Shown: piece after piece, positions 52,766 through 60,436 of the stretch | Numbering within the stretch: position 1 is the stretch's first letter | Layout: each line of letters starts with the position of its first letter | Origin: Paraburkholderia sediminicola | GTDB taxonomy: Bacteria > Pseudomonadota > Gammaproteobacteria > Burkholderiales > Burkholderiaceae | Assembly: GCF_902859805.1 (NCBI RefSeq) | Contig: NZ_CADIKC010000005.1 | Coordinates: forward strand, 434,001-498,000 | Direction: 5' to 3' | DNA length: 64,000 nt | Position numbers and translations under genes: made by a program | Notes under the pieces: model-generated | The model's database searches: none | The model's input: only the letters and a program-made list of their open reading frames with translations | What the model was told of the DNA's origin: nothing

Positions 52766-53332
52766 ATGCAGATGAAATGGGATGCAGTCTGTTTGCGGCC
52801 GCGCCGCGGCTTTACGCTTGTCGAAACACTGGCGGTTGTTGCGCTGCTGGCGATAGTCGCGGTCATGGCAACACCGTCGTTCGTTGCGTGGCACCTGCGG
52901 GACCAGGTTGACGCACGCGCGAAAGTGCTTGCTTCAACGCTCGCCTATGCGCGCAGCGAGGCATTGCGACGCGGTGCTCGCGTCACCGTGTGCCGGATCG
53001 ACGCGGCACGGCGTTGCCTTGCCGCAGGGCAAGCTTGCGGCAACGGCGTCACGGACTGGTCGTGTGGCTGGGCCGTATTCGCCGACCGCGGTGGCACGCT
53101 CTCACTACTGCGCGCGCATCCTTTGCTCGCGGCAGTCAGCATCATCGGGACGCAGACAAATCTCACTTTTACGCCTCCCGCAGGGCAGCTGATCGGCACT
53201 TTTCGCAGCTTTGAGATCGCGCCGCGCGTGCCGTCGAAAGCGACGCAAGGCGACAAGTGGCGGCGCTGCATCCGCATTGCGGCGGGCGGGCGCGCGCGGA
53301 TTGTCGAGGGCGCGTGTGGAGCGGCATCGTGA
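52766..53332 (+). CDS. type IV minor pilin FimT/GspH family
   Basis: 188-aa prepilin. A positively charged leader (residues 1-15) ends RRG, cleaved before FTLVETLAVVALLAIVAVMA with Glu at +5. The C-terminal part is a GspH/FimT-like beta domain containing TFRSFEIAPRV and a CIRIAAGGRARIVEGAC end with two Cys. It starts the minor pilin cluster that primes type IV pilus assembly. The ATG at 52766 or 52772 could start it. It ends in GTGA shared with pilV. Confidence 0.9.
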   Translation: MQMKWDAVCLRPRRGFTLVETLAVVALLAIVAVMATPSFVAWHLRDQVDARAKVLASTLAYARSEALRRGARVTVCRIDAARRCLAAGQACGNGVTDWSCGWAVFADRGGTLSLLRAHPLLAAVSIIGTQTNLTFTPPAGQLIGTFRSFEIAPRVPSKATQGDKWRRCIRIAAGGRARIVEGACGAAS

Positions 53333-53787
53333 GCCGGTGCCCGTCGAATTCTTTGGCGCGCAACTGCGCAGCAACGCGCTCACGAAGGCATAGGGGTAGT
53401 TCGCTGATCGAAGTGATGCTGGCCGTTGCATTGATGGCAGTGACCGCGCTCGGGTTGATCGCCGGTCAATTGTGGACTGCGCGCGAAGCCCGTGCGATGG
53501 CAATGCGCGAGCACGCAGCATGGATAGCCGATTCCGTTGCCGAAGCAATGCGTGAGCCATCGGCAGGCGATTCTGCGATCAGGCAATGGAGCGCGCGTGC
53601 AACGGCCTTGTTGCCGCATGGCGAGGCGTCGGTAGCAGAAAGCGGCGGTGTATCCGCCGCGCGTGTCACGTGGACGGCCCTGCGTGACACGCCGCGCGCC
53701 GGCGATGTCATCGACAAGCCCGAGTCATGCGGTGGTGCGGATGTCCCTGCGGGCTCCTCATGCGTTGCGTTGGCTTTCGCGAAATGA
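53329..53787 (+). CDS. pilV: type IV pilus minor pilin PilV-like
   Basis: 152-aa prepilin. The GTG at 53329 overlaps the preceding stop (GTGA), so translation is coupled. A 20-residue leader ends RHRG, then SSLIEVMLAVALMAVTALGL with Glu +5. The C-terminal region is short, with a Cys pair (ESCGGADVPAGSSC) resembling the PilV loop. Its stop overlaps the pilW start (ATGA). Symbol given by order and leader type; homology beyond the N-terminus is low, as usual for minor pilins. Confidence 0.82.
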   Translation: MSRCPSNSLARNCAATRSRRHRGSSLIEVMLAVALMAVTALGLIAGQLWTAREARAMAMREHAAWIADSVAEAMREPSAGDSAIRQWSARATALLPHGEASVAESGGVSAARVTWTALRDTPRAGDVIDKPESCGGADVPAGSSCVALAFAK

Positions 53788-54593
53788 CGCGGCGTATGGT
53801 TGTCGCGCGTGGGCATACGCTCGTCGAGTTCGTGATCGCCATTGCGTTGGGGCTGGTGGTGACCGCCGGCGCGGTCGCGCTCTATACAACGCAGCGCAAC
53901 GTGTTCGAGCGCGCGGGCGATGCGATGCGGATTCGCGAAGCCGGTCTGAGCGCGCTTACGTTGATGGGCCAGCAAATTCAAATGGCCGGCTTCGTGCCCG
54001 CGGACGTCGTGAGGTTCAATAGTCCGCCGCCGTTGTTCGGTTGTTCGGGTGGCCGCCCGACCGGCGCGGACGACAGCGTTGCCTGCGAGGCGTTAGCCGG
54101 CCGCTCTGACGGCATCGTAGTCCGTTACGTTGGGGACAACGTTTCGACGTGGCCTTCAGCGACGGGCCAAACAACCGACTGCCTGGGCCAGACTGTAACG
54201 AACAACAACGCGGCACTCGGCGGGCAGGGCGTGTTGGTGGTCAACCGATACTTCGCGAGAGTCAGCGGTTCGACGGGTGAGCCGGAGCTTTACTGCGAAG
54301 GCAATGGCAAGGCAGGGTCCGCGCAGCCGTTGGTCGAAGGCGTCGAGCGCGTGCGATTCAGGTACTGGCTGGCCGGGGGCCTGGCCGCAATAGATGCATC
54401 GGCAATGACGGGCGGCCAATGGGCAAAGATCGTCGCGGTCGATCTCTGTGTGCTCGTTCGGGGATCGCCGCAAGGACGGCGTATGCGTTACGTAGATTGC
54501 GACGGCGCGAGCGCTCTAGGCGCCGACACGCGGGCGCGGCAGGCTTTCTGGCGGCGCGTGGCGATACGCAATCACGCGGAGGATCTCCTGTGA
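53784..54593 (+). CDS. pilW: type IV pilus minor pilin PilW-like
   Basis: 269-aa prepilin. It starts at ATG 53784 within the pilV stop. The leader ends VARG, then HTLVEFVIAIALGLVVTAGAVALY with Glu +5. The body contains repeated Cys and Gly-rich loops (GCSGGRPTGADDSVAC, LYCEGNG) and the PilW-type segment PLVEGVERVRFRYWL. The last codons overlap the pilX GTG by 4 nt. Confidence 0.87.
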   Translation: MTRRMVVARGHTLVEFVIAIALGLVVTAGAVALYTTQRNVFERAGDAMRIREAGLSALTLMGQQIQMAGFVPADVVRFNSPPPLFGCSGGRPTGADDSVACEALAGRSDGIVVRYVGDNVSTWPSATGQTTDCLGQTVTNNNAALGGQGVLVVNRYFARVSGSTGEPELYCEGNGKAGSAQPLVEGVERVRFRYWLAGGLAAIDASAMTGGQWAKIVAVDLCVLVRGSPQGRRMRYVDCDGASALGADTRARQAFWRRVAIRNHAEDLL

Positions 54594-55171
54594 CAGAAGG
54601 GCTCCGCAATCCAACGCACCGCTGCGCGTCGTTGAAACATTTGACACGTCTTCCCTGCACCTGGCGTCGCTCGCGCGTTCGCAATAGCGGCACCGTCCTG
54701 CCGATCGTTTTGCTGATTTCCGCGATGATGTTGACCACCTCTGCGGCCTGGTTCGAGACATCGCTTGCAGCGGCGCGCAGCGCCAACAACGTGCGTGACT
54801 ATTTGCAGGCATTTCATGCCGCGGATTCGGCGCTGACCTTATGCGCCCGGAGCGTCGTGGCAGCGGCAGCTTTCGAACCGCAGCCTGTGGCGCCGTTCTC
54901 ACCCGGCGAGCCGACCCAATGGACGCACGAAGCTGCCTTTGAAGCCCGTGCTGTCACGCCTGTCGCGCAATGGCCCGGATCGCTGCGTGCGCCGCAATGT
55001 TTGATCGAAGCGTGGCGTCTGGGCGCTCGCGCCGATGCTCGAGCCTATTTGCTGACTGCGCGTGGTTTCGGCCGGACCAGAGAGTCGCAGGTGTGGTTGC
55101 AGATGGAACTCGTGATCGCAGGCGAGCAAATCGAGCGCCATTGGCGTCGCGTTGCCTCACACCCATTTTGA
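54590..55171 (+). CDS. pilX: type IV pilus minor pilin PilX-like
   Basis: 193-aa protein beginning with GTG at 54590 (GTGA overlap), with GGAGGA nine bases upstream. The leader is long and basic (RRSRVRNSG), followed by TVLPIVLLISAMMLTTSAAWFE, without Glu at +5, as is common for PilX. The remainder is an Ala/Trp-rich pilin-type domain. Position between pilW and pilE supports the name. Confidence 0.83.
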   Translation: MTEGLRNPTHRCASLKHLTRLPCTWRRSRVRNSGTVLPIVLLISAMMLTTSAAWFETSLAAARSANNVRDYLQAFHAADSALTLCARSVVAAAAFEPQPVAPFSPGEPTQWTHEAAFEARAVTPVAQWPGSLRAPQCLIEAWRLGARADARAYLLTARGFGRTRESQVWLQMELVIAGEQIERHWRRVASHPF

Positions 55172-55181
55172 CGGGAGATTT

Positions 55182-55613
55182 ATGGCGAGACCGCGCACAT
55201 CCGCATTCACGCTGCTGGAACTGATGATCGTGCTGGCAATAGCCGCGACGCTGGTCGTGTTTGCCGTGCCCTCGTATCGGAGCCATGTCGCGCGAACACA
55301 TCGGGTCGACGCTGCGTCCGCGCTTTATCGCGCAGCGCAATTCGTCGAGGGATCGGCAAGCGATGGCCCCGCGACATTGCCGGCGGGCCTGGATCAGGCT
55401 CCGCAGTTCGGCACGCCGATCTACCGCTTGCAAGTGCTGCCGGTGGACGATGCAAACGGTGGTTATTCGGTAGAGGCCGTGCCGACCGAAACCGGCCCTA
55501 TGCGGGACGACGCCTGTGGCACCTTCACGCTGGATGCGACAGGGTTGCGAGGCAACAGAAGCGGGGCAAACGGCACAGCACCGGCAAGCGGCGAGTGCTG
55601 GAATACGAGCTAA
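55182..55613 (+). CDS. pilE: type IV pilin, PilE-like minor pilin
   Basis: 143-aa pilin. After the leader MARPRTSA comes FTLLELMIVLAIAATLVVFAVPSYRSHVARTHRVDA, a classic pilin helix with Glu +5. The residue before Phe is Ala, not the usual Gly. The C-terminal disulphide loop (DACGTFTLDATG...GECWNTS) is typical of minor PilE. ATG 55182 follows GGGAG. It is last in the minor pilin cluster; pilY1 is not adjacent. Confidence 0.9.
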   Translation: MARPRTSAFTLLELMIVLAIAATLVVFAVPSYRSHVARTHRVDAASALYRAAQFVEGSASDGPATLPAGLDQAPQFGTPIYRLQVLPVDDANGGYSVEAVPTETGPMRDDACGTFTLDATGLRGNRSGANGTAPASGECWNTS

Positions 55614-55726
55614 GGGTCGTTATTGCAGGGCGCCAGTTGGCGAGTCGAGACGTGCTAGTGCCCGAGGAACGGGCGACAAGTTACTGCTCTCGGCCTACGC
55701 CGGAGGCGGCCGACGATCCCCGCACT

Positions 55727-56206
55727 TCAATACCCACTATCAACCGTCTCTTTCTTGTTGTCGGCAGACGCTGCGGAATCTTTCTTTATCTGCTTCCAGA
55801 TTCGATACGCTTCCCAGCCGGCAAGCGCCAGGCTGCCCCATTTGAGTGCGGGTTTTGCACCTGCCGCAATAGTCGCGCGCAGCGGCTTGGCCAACAGCAG
55901 CGAAGCGATCGAACTGACGAGCGGATACTGTTTGAGAAGCGCGCCGATGCTCCCAGCGTTGAGGAAGCTCGCCTTTGATCCGCGGCCCACGCGCATGCCG
56001 CCGAAGCCCGGCAGAATGAATTTGAGCCAGCTGAAGTGCGTGACTGCCTGCCGCAATTCGATAGTCGCCTGAGCGAGTTCCATACGCTCGACATCCGCGC
56101 GCACCAGCAGCAGTTCCTTGCGTAGTGCCCGCAGGTGCGGCGCACTCAGATCTCTGACCTGGTGGCGTTTGTTGCGGAATGCGGTATCGGAATGGATTTG
56201 GCTCAT
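55727..56206 (-). CDS. DUF3318 family protein
   Basis: 159-aa protein with a charged N-terminal half (RDLSAPHLRALRKELLLVRADVERMELAQATIELRQ, possibly a short coiled coil) and a hydrophobic segment (YPLVSSIASLLLAKPLRATIAAGAKPALKWGSLALAGWEAYRIW). It resembles DUF3318 proteins found next to yqjE/yqjD-like genes in Burkholderiales. It lies downstream of those genes here. Likely membrane-associated; function unknown. Confidence 0.75.
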   Translation of the reverse strand: MSQIHSDTAFRNKRHQVRDLSAPHLRALRKELLLVRADVERMELAQATIELRQAVTHFSWLKFILPGFGGMRVGRGSKASFLNAGSIGALLKQYPLVSSIASLLLAKPLRATIAAGAKPALKWGSLALAGWEAYRIWKQIKKDSAASADNKKETVDSGY

Positions 56207-56332
56207 GGCGTGTCGGCGGCAGTGGAGGTGGGGCGGTAAAACTGTGCTGCAAATCGCTCGAGGTATTGTCGAAGCCTTTTCGAAGGCGCAGGGCGTTTGA
56301 GGTCTGCTCGTGAGCCCGTTATGCCTGCTGCG

Positions 56333-56719
56333 TCACGGTTTGCGGAACACGTCGCGGTCTTTTTCGAACTCGGCAAGGGTGGCTTCGAACACCATCGGAG
56401 CATTGCGCAAACCGCTGCGCGCTTTCAGTGCGCACGCTATTCCCGCGACGGCATAAACCACCGTGATGCCGGCGAGCGCTTGCCACCGGTAGGTGTCCCA
56501 GAATGCGATGGCGACCAGCGCCGTCAACGCGATCAAGGCCATCGTCGCGAGCATCATGGCCGCGAGGCCGAGGAACAGCACGCCGAGCAGACGGTCTTTT
56601 TCTTCGGCGAGTTCGATGCCGACCAGTTCAAGCCGTGTTTGCAAAATGGCAAACACGGATCCGATGATACGGCGCAACGGACTATGTTCGCCGTGCTGCG
56701 ATTGTGTTTCGATCGTCAT
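56333..56719 (-). CDS. YqjE/holin-X-like membrane protein
   Basis: 128-aa protein with two adjacent membrane helices (about residues 44-73 and 80-100: LLGVLFLGLAAMMLATMALIALTALVAIAFW, ALAGITVVYAVAGIACAL) and charged ends (LELVGIELAEEKDRLL; FEATLAEFEKDRDVFRKP). This matches the phage-holin-family/YqjE group, which despite the name are cellular stress-linked membrane proteins. It lies between the YqjD-like gene and DUF3318. Confidence 0.82.
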   Translation of the reverse strand: MTIETQSQHGEHSPLRRIIGSVFAILQTRLELVGIELAEEKDRLLGVLFLGLAAMMLATMALIALTALVAIAFWDTYRWQALAGITVVYAVAGIACALKARSGLRNAPMVFEATLAEFEKDRDVFRKP

Positions 56720-56859
56720 GGCTCTGGGCGTTGCGCGTGAATGCTGAACCGGCGCGTGAAAACGAGCGCGCCAAAAGAAGCGGACCGGCCAGACGTGCGC
56801 CGGTCAACTCGATTCGCTGATGTGCCGGAGGCGGATTCGCCCCGGCAGCCTCACCAGTG

Positions 56860-57162
56860 TTACTTGCGGTTGATCAACAACCCGAGCAGTACGCCAGCGC
56901 CCGCGGCGATGCCGATGGATGCCCACGGATGCTCATGCACGTAGTCGTCGGTGGCGCGTGCGGCCTTCTTGCCTTTTTCGACCACCACGACCTGCACGTC
57001 AGCCGCCTTTTCCTTAGCCTGCTTCAGGCGCGTAAGCGCCGTTTCACGCAGTTCCGAAGCGCGCTCGCCAGTAGCGCTCGCGGCCTGTTTCAGCAAATCT
57101 TCAGCGTCCGCGAGGACGGTTTTGATATCCGACATCAATCTCTCCTTGTTGACTTCCGACAT
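56860..57162 (-). CDS. DUF883 family protein (ElaB/YqjD-like)
   Basis: 100-aa protein with an amphipathic helical N-terminus (DIKTVLADAEDLLKQAASATGERASELRETALTRLKQAKEKA), the conserved DDYVHEHPWASIGIAAGAGVLLGLLINR C-terminal membrane anchor, and YqjD-type length. YqjD binds ribosomes at the inner membrane in stationary-phase E. coli. Two starts are equally plausible: ATG 57162 and ATG 57135, each preceded by GGAG and followed by TCGGA. Confidence 0.9.
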   Translation of the reverse strand: MSEVNKERLMSDIKTVLADAEDLLKQAASATGERASELRETALTRLKQAKEKAADVQVVVVEKGKKAARATDDYVHEHPWASIGIAAGAGVLLGLLINRK

Positions 57163-57501
57163 TGACAGCTCCCCTTCGTCTCACGCCACGCGTGAATCGT
57201 AACCAAAGAAACGGCCGCTGGCGAGCGCAGCGCTCGATTCAAACAATCGCACGAACCGTTCCTGGTTGAAGCAAAGCTTTAAAAACTCCACCCTTGCGGC
57301 ACGGGGCTGCAAGGTTTGCTTAAGATGGAGTTGATCTGTCCCGCAAAGTTTCCACTAAATCGGTGAAAATTACAAAAACACATAAAGTAGTGACGCGATG
57401 TTGGTTAGTTGTTCACTGTCACTCCCGTATGCTGTATTTTTGCTGCGCGTCGCGGGCGAATGCTCGCGCGGAATGTCCAAATACAATCAAGGAGCTGCAA
57501 T
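57163..57501. other. divergent intergenic region between yqjD-like and peroxiredoxin genes
   Basis: 339 nt with the ribosome sites of both genes, an inverted repeat CCTTGC/GCAAGG near 57293-57315 and AT-rich promoter-like DNA around 57350-57440. No gene is seen; no specific operator is recognised. Confidence 0.45.
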
Positions 57502-58140
57502 ATGAGTCTACGTCTTGGCGATATCGCACCGGATTTCGAACAGGAATCGAGCGTCGGTCGCATCAAGTTCCACGACTGGCTGGGCGGCAGTTGGGGCGTG
57601 TTGTTCTCGCACCCCGCTGACTTCACGCCGGTCTGCACGACCGAGCTGGGTTTGACGGCGAATCTGGCCGGCGAATTCGAGAAGCGCAATGTGAAGACGA
57701 TTGCATTGTCGGTCGACAGCGCCGAGTCGCACAAGGAATGGATCAAGGATATTAACGAGACGCAAGCCGCCAGTGTCGGCTTCCCGATTCTCGCCGACGG
57801 CGATCGCAAGGTCGCTGAGCTGTACGACATGATCCACCCGAACGCCAGTGAAACCTTCACGGTCCGGTCGCTGTTCGTGATCGATCCGAAAAAGAAAGTG
57901 CGTTTGACCATTACCTACCCGGCGAGCACCGGGCGCAACTTCGACGAAGTACTGCGCGTGATCGACTCGCTGCAACTCACCGACAACCACTCGGTCGCTA
58001 CGCCCGGCAACTGGAAGCAGGGCGACGACGTGGTGATCGTGCCGTCGTTGAAGGACGAAGAAGTCATCAAGCAGAAATTCCCGAAGGGCTACAAGGCCCT
58101 GCGCCCGTATCTGCGTCTGACGCCGCAGCCGAACAAGTAA
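57502..58140 (+). CDS. 1-Cys peroxiredoxin (Prx6-like)
   Basis: 212-aa AhpC/TSA-family thiol peroxidase. The peroxidatic Cys45 lies in FSHPADFTPVCTTELG, with FVIDPKKKVRLTITYPASTGRNFDEVLRVIDSLQL downstream. It has the longer C-terminal domain of the Prx6/1-Cys group and no resolving Cys. It reduces H2O2 and organic peroxides. ATG 57502 is preceded by AAGGAGCTGCAAT. It ends at a strong terminator and is monocistronic. Confidence 0.94.
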   Translation: MSLRLGDIAPDFEQESSVGRIKFHDWLGGSWGVLFSHPADFTPVCTTELGLTANLAGEFEKRNVKTIALSVDSAESHKEWIKDINETQAASVGFPILADGDRKVAELYDMIHPNASETFTVRSLFVIDPKKKVRLTITYPASTGRNFDEVLRVIDSLQLTDNHSVATPGNWKQGDDVVIVPSLKDEEVIKQKFPKGYKALRPYLRLTPQPNK

Positions 58141-58192
58141 GCGACTGACGCGTCACGAGGCGCACCGTTAGCACCAAGGCGGCGCAACGAAA

Positions 58193-58220
58193 AAAGGCCG
58201 GTTCAAGAGAACCGGCCTTT
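58193..58220. terminator. bidirectional terminator between peroxiredoxin and gcdH
   Basis: Perfect 12-bp stem AAAGGCCGGTTC/GAACCGGCCTTT with a 4-nt AAGA loop, flanked by A- and T-rich runs, between convergent genes. Confidence 0.92.
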
Positions 58221-58293
58221 CCTTTTCTACTTTTCGATTTTCCACTCAGCGGCCAGGACGAAACGCCGCCATCGAAGCACTCGGCTCAGCGCA

Positions 58294-59484
58294 TCAGAAA
58301 AACGCCTGAATCCCCGTCTGCGCGCGCCCGAGGATCAGCGCGTGAATGTCGTGCGTGCCTTCATAGGTGTTCACGACTTCCAGATTGACCAGATGACGCG
58401 CAATGCCGAACTCGTCCGAAATACCGTTACCGCCGAGCATGTCGCGCGCGAGCCGTGCGATGTCCAGCGCTTTGCCGCACGAATTGCGCTTCATGATCGA
58501 CGTAATTTCGACTGCAGCCGTGCCTTCGTCTTTCATGCGGCCGAGACGTAAAACGCCTTGCAGGCCGAGCGTGATTTCGGTTTGCATGTCGGCGAGTTTT
58601 TTCTGGATCAACTGGTTGGCGGCGAGCGGCCGGCCGAACTGTTTGCGATCCAGCACGTACTGACGCGCCGTATGCCAGCACGCTTCCGCCGCGCCGAGCG
58701 CGCCCCAGGCAATCCCGTAGCGCGCCGAGTTCAGGCAGGTGAACGGACCGCGTAAGCCGCTGACTTCGGGGAAACGGTTTTCTTCCGGCACGAAGACCTC
58801 ATCGAGCACGATCTCGCCGGTGATCGATGCACGCAGACCCACCTTGCTATGGATGGTCGGCGCGGACAGCCCCTTCCAGCCCTTCTCGAGAATGAAGCCG
58901 CGGATCGAATCCTTGCCGTCCTCTTCGAGCTTGGCCCACACGACGAACACATCGGCGATCGGCGAATTGGTGATCCACATCTTCGCGCCCGACAGCAAAT
59001 AGCCGCCGTCCACCTTCTTTGCTCGCGTGATCATGCTGCCCGGATCGGAGCCATGGTTCGGTTCGGTCAGACCGAAGCAGCCGATCCACTCGCCCGTGAC
59101 GAGCTTCGGCAGGTACTTCTGCTTTTGCGCCTCCGAGCCGAATTCGTAGATCGGAACCATGACGAGCGACGACTGCACCGACATCATCGACCGGTAGCCG
59201 GAATCGACGCGCTCCACTTCACGCGCGATCAGGCCGTACGCCACGTAGTTCAGGCCGGGGCCGCCGTATTGCTCGGGAATCGTCGGGCCGAGGAGGCCGA
59301 GTTCGCCCATTTCGCGGAAGATCTCGATGTCGGTCTTCTCGTGACGGAACGCTTCGAGCACACGCGGTTGCAGCTTGTCCTGCGAGTACGCGGCGGCGGC
59401 GTCGCGCACCATGCGTTCGTCTTCGGTGAGCTGCTGATCCAGCAGCAACGGGTCTTCCCAGTGAAACTGCGCGGCCTCTGCCAT
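58294..59484 (-). CDS. gcdH: glutaryl-CoA dehydrogenase
   Basis: 396-aa acyl-CoA dehydrogenase family flavoenzyme oxidising and decarboxylating glutaryl-CoA to crotonyl-CoA (lysine, tryptophan and glutarate catabolism). It has YGGPGLNYVAYGLIAREVERVDSGYRS, the FAD-site motifs CFGLTEPNHGSDPGSM, MWITNSPIADVFVVWAK and GLRASITGEI, and the catalytic region NTYEGTHDIHALILGRAQTGIQAF. The RYGIAWGALGAAEACW segment is typical of GCDH. ATG 59484 follows AGGAGATACGTC. Divergent from an IclR regulator that probably controls it. Confidence 0.93.
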   Translation of the reverse strand: MAEAAQFHWEDPLLLDQQLTEDERMVRDAAAAYSQDKLQPRVLEAFRHEKTDIEIFREMGELGLLGPTIPEQYGGPGLNYVAYGLIAREVERVDSGYRSMMSVQSSLVMVPIYEFGSEAQKQKYLPKLVTGEWIGCFGLTEPNHGSDPGSMITRAKKVDGGYLLSGAKMWITNSPIADVFVVWAKLEEDGKDSIRGFILEKGWKGLSAPTIHSKVGLRASITGEIVLDEVFVPEENRFPEVSGLRGPFTCLNSARYGIAWGALGAAEACWHTARQYVLDRKQFGRPLAANQLIQKKLADMQTEITLGLQGVLRLGRMKDEGTAAVEITSIMKRNSCGKALDIARLARDMLGGNGISDEFGIARHLVNLEVVNTYEGTHDIHALILGRAQTGIQAFF

Positions 59485-59558
59485 GACGTATCTCCTGATT
59501 TCCGACTTGACTTTAACGTGTTCGTTAAACATGTTCGAGCTTGACTTAAGTTCCGCTA

Positions 59559-59577
59559 TGCGAAACAATGTTTTGCA
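59559..59577. promoter_or_regulatory. candidate IclR-type operator between gcdH and the regulator gene
   Basis: TGCGAAAC-AAT-GTTTTGCA, an inverted repeat with seven of eight pairs matching, close to the IclR-family TGnAAA-N3-TTTnCA pattern. It lies in the 117-nt divergent region; a second repeat-like pair (AACGTGTT / AACATGTT) lies at about 59515-59535. Confidence 0.5.
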
Positions 59578-59601
59578 AACCACGCCCGAGTGTATCACCA
59601 C

Positions 59602-60387
59602 ATGACGCCCATATCCACTCTCTCCGAACCGCTCGACGAGCGCAAATTTGTCGTCGCCCTCGCACGCGGGCTGGATTTGCTGCGCGCGTTCAAGCCGGGC
59701 GAAACGATGCTCGGCAATCGCGATTTCGTCGAACGCACGGGTTTGCCGAAGGCGACCGTCAACCGTCTCGCTTACACGCTGACCGTGCTCGGCTATCTGC
59801 GGCTCGACGAAACGCTAGGTAAATATGCGCTGGATGCCGGCGTGCTGTCGCTCGGTTTCGCGCTGCTCTCGGGCACCGACACGCTCGAACTCGCGCGTCC
59901 GCATATGCGCACTTTCGCGCGCGAAGTGGGTGCGGCTGTGTCGCTTGGATGCCGTGACGGCCTCGACATGATTTATCTCGAGACGATCCGCAGTGAAACC
60001 GCGCTGACGCTCGGGCTCGCCTCAGGCTCGAAACTGTCGATGCTGACGAGTTCGATGGGGCGCGCGTATCTGGCGGTGCAACCGTTGGACGTGCGCGCCG
60101 CCTTGCTGGCCGAGCTCAAGAGGTCCGCGGGCAAAGAAGGCGCCGCGTTGCTGGCCGATGCGGAAAAGGAAATCGAAGCCTTCGCCCAGGAGCGCTGTTG
60201 CTATTCGTTCCGCGCGTGGCATGACGACGTGAACGCAGTCGCGGTACCGTTTCGCGAGCCGCGCGAAGGCCGCTGGCTGGTGCTCAGTTGCAGCGGGCCG
60301 GCGTCGTCGATGGGAGAGGAGGTGTTCCGGGAAAGCGTTGCGCCACGGCTGAAGGCGTTGGCGCGACGGCTGGGCGATACGGGTTGA
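59602..60387 (+). CDS. IclR family transcriptional regulator
   Basis: 261-aa IclR-type regulator with an N-terminal winged helix (GLDLLRAFKPGETMLGNRDFVERTGLPKATVNRLAYTLTVLGYL) and a C-terminal effector domain (AVSLGCRDGLDMIYLETIRSETALTLGLASGSKLSMLTSSMGRAYLA). ATG at 59602; a GTG at 59590 is an alternative. Divergent from gcdH, so it is probably the gcdH regulator responding to a glutarate-pathway compound. The effector is inferred only. Confidence 0.9.
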   Translation: MTPISTLSEPLDERKFVVALARGLDLLRAFKPGETMLGNRDFVERTGLPKATVNRLAYTLTVLGYLRLDETLGKYALDAGVLSLGFALLSGTDTLELARPHMRTFAREVGAAVSLGCRDGLDMIYLETIRSETALTLGLASGSKLSMLTSSMGRAYLAVQPLDVRAALLAELKRSAGKEGAALLADAEKEIEAFAQERCCYSFRAWHDDVNAVAVPFREPREGRWLVLSCSGPASSMGEEVFRESVAPRLKALARRLGDTG

Positions 60388-60436
60388 AGTGCCGGGTTGA
60401 AGTGCCGGCCTGCGCCGCGCAGCGTCAACCCAATAC

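Noticed and set aside
56203..56403. 66-codon minus-strand frame between YqjE and DUF3318 genes
   Set aside because: Overlaps the end of the YqjE gene in another frame; no ribosome site or recognisable sequence.
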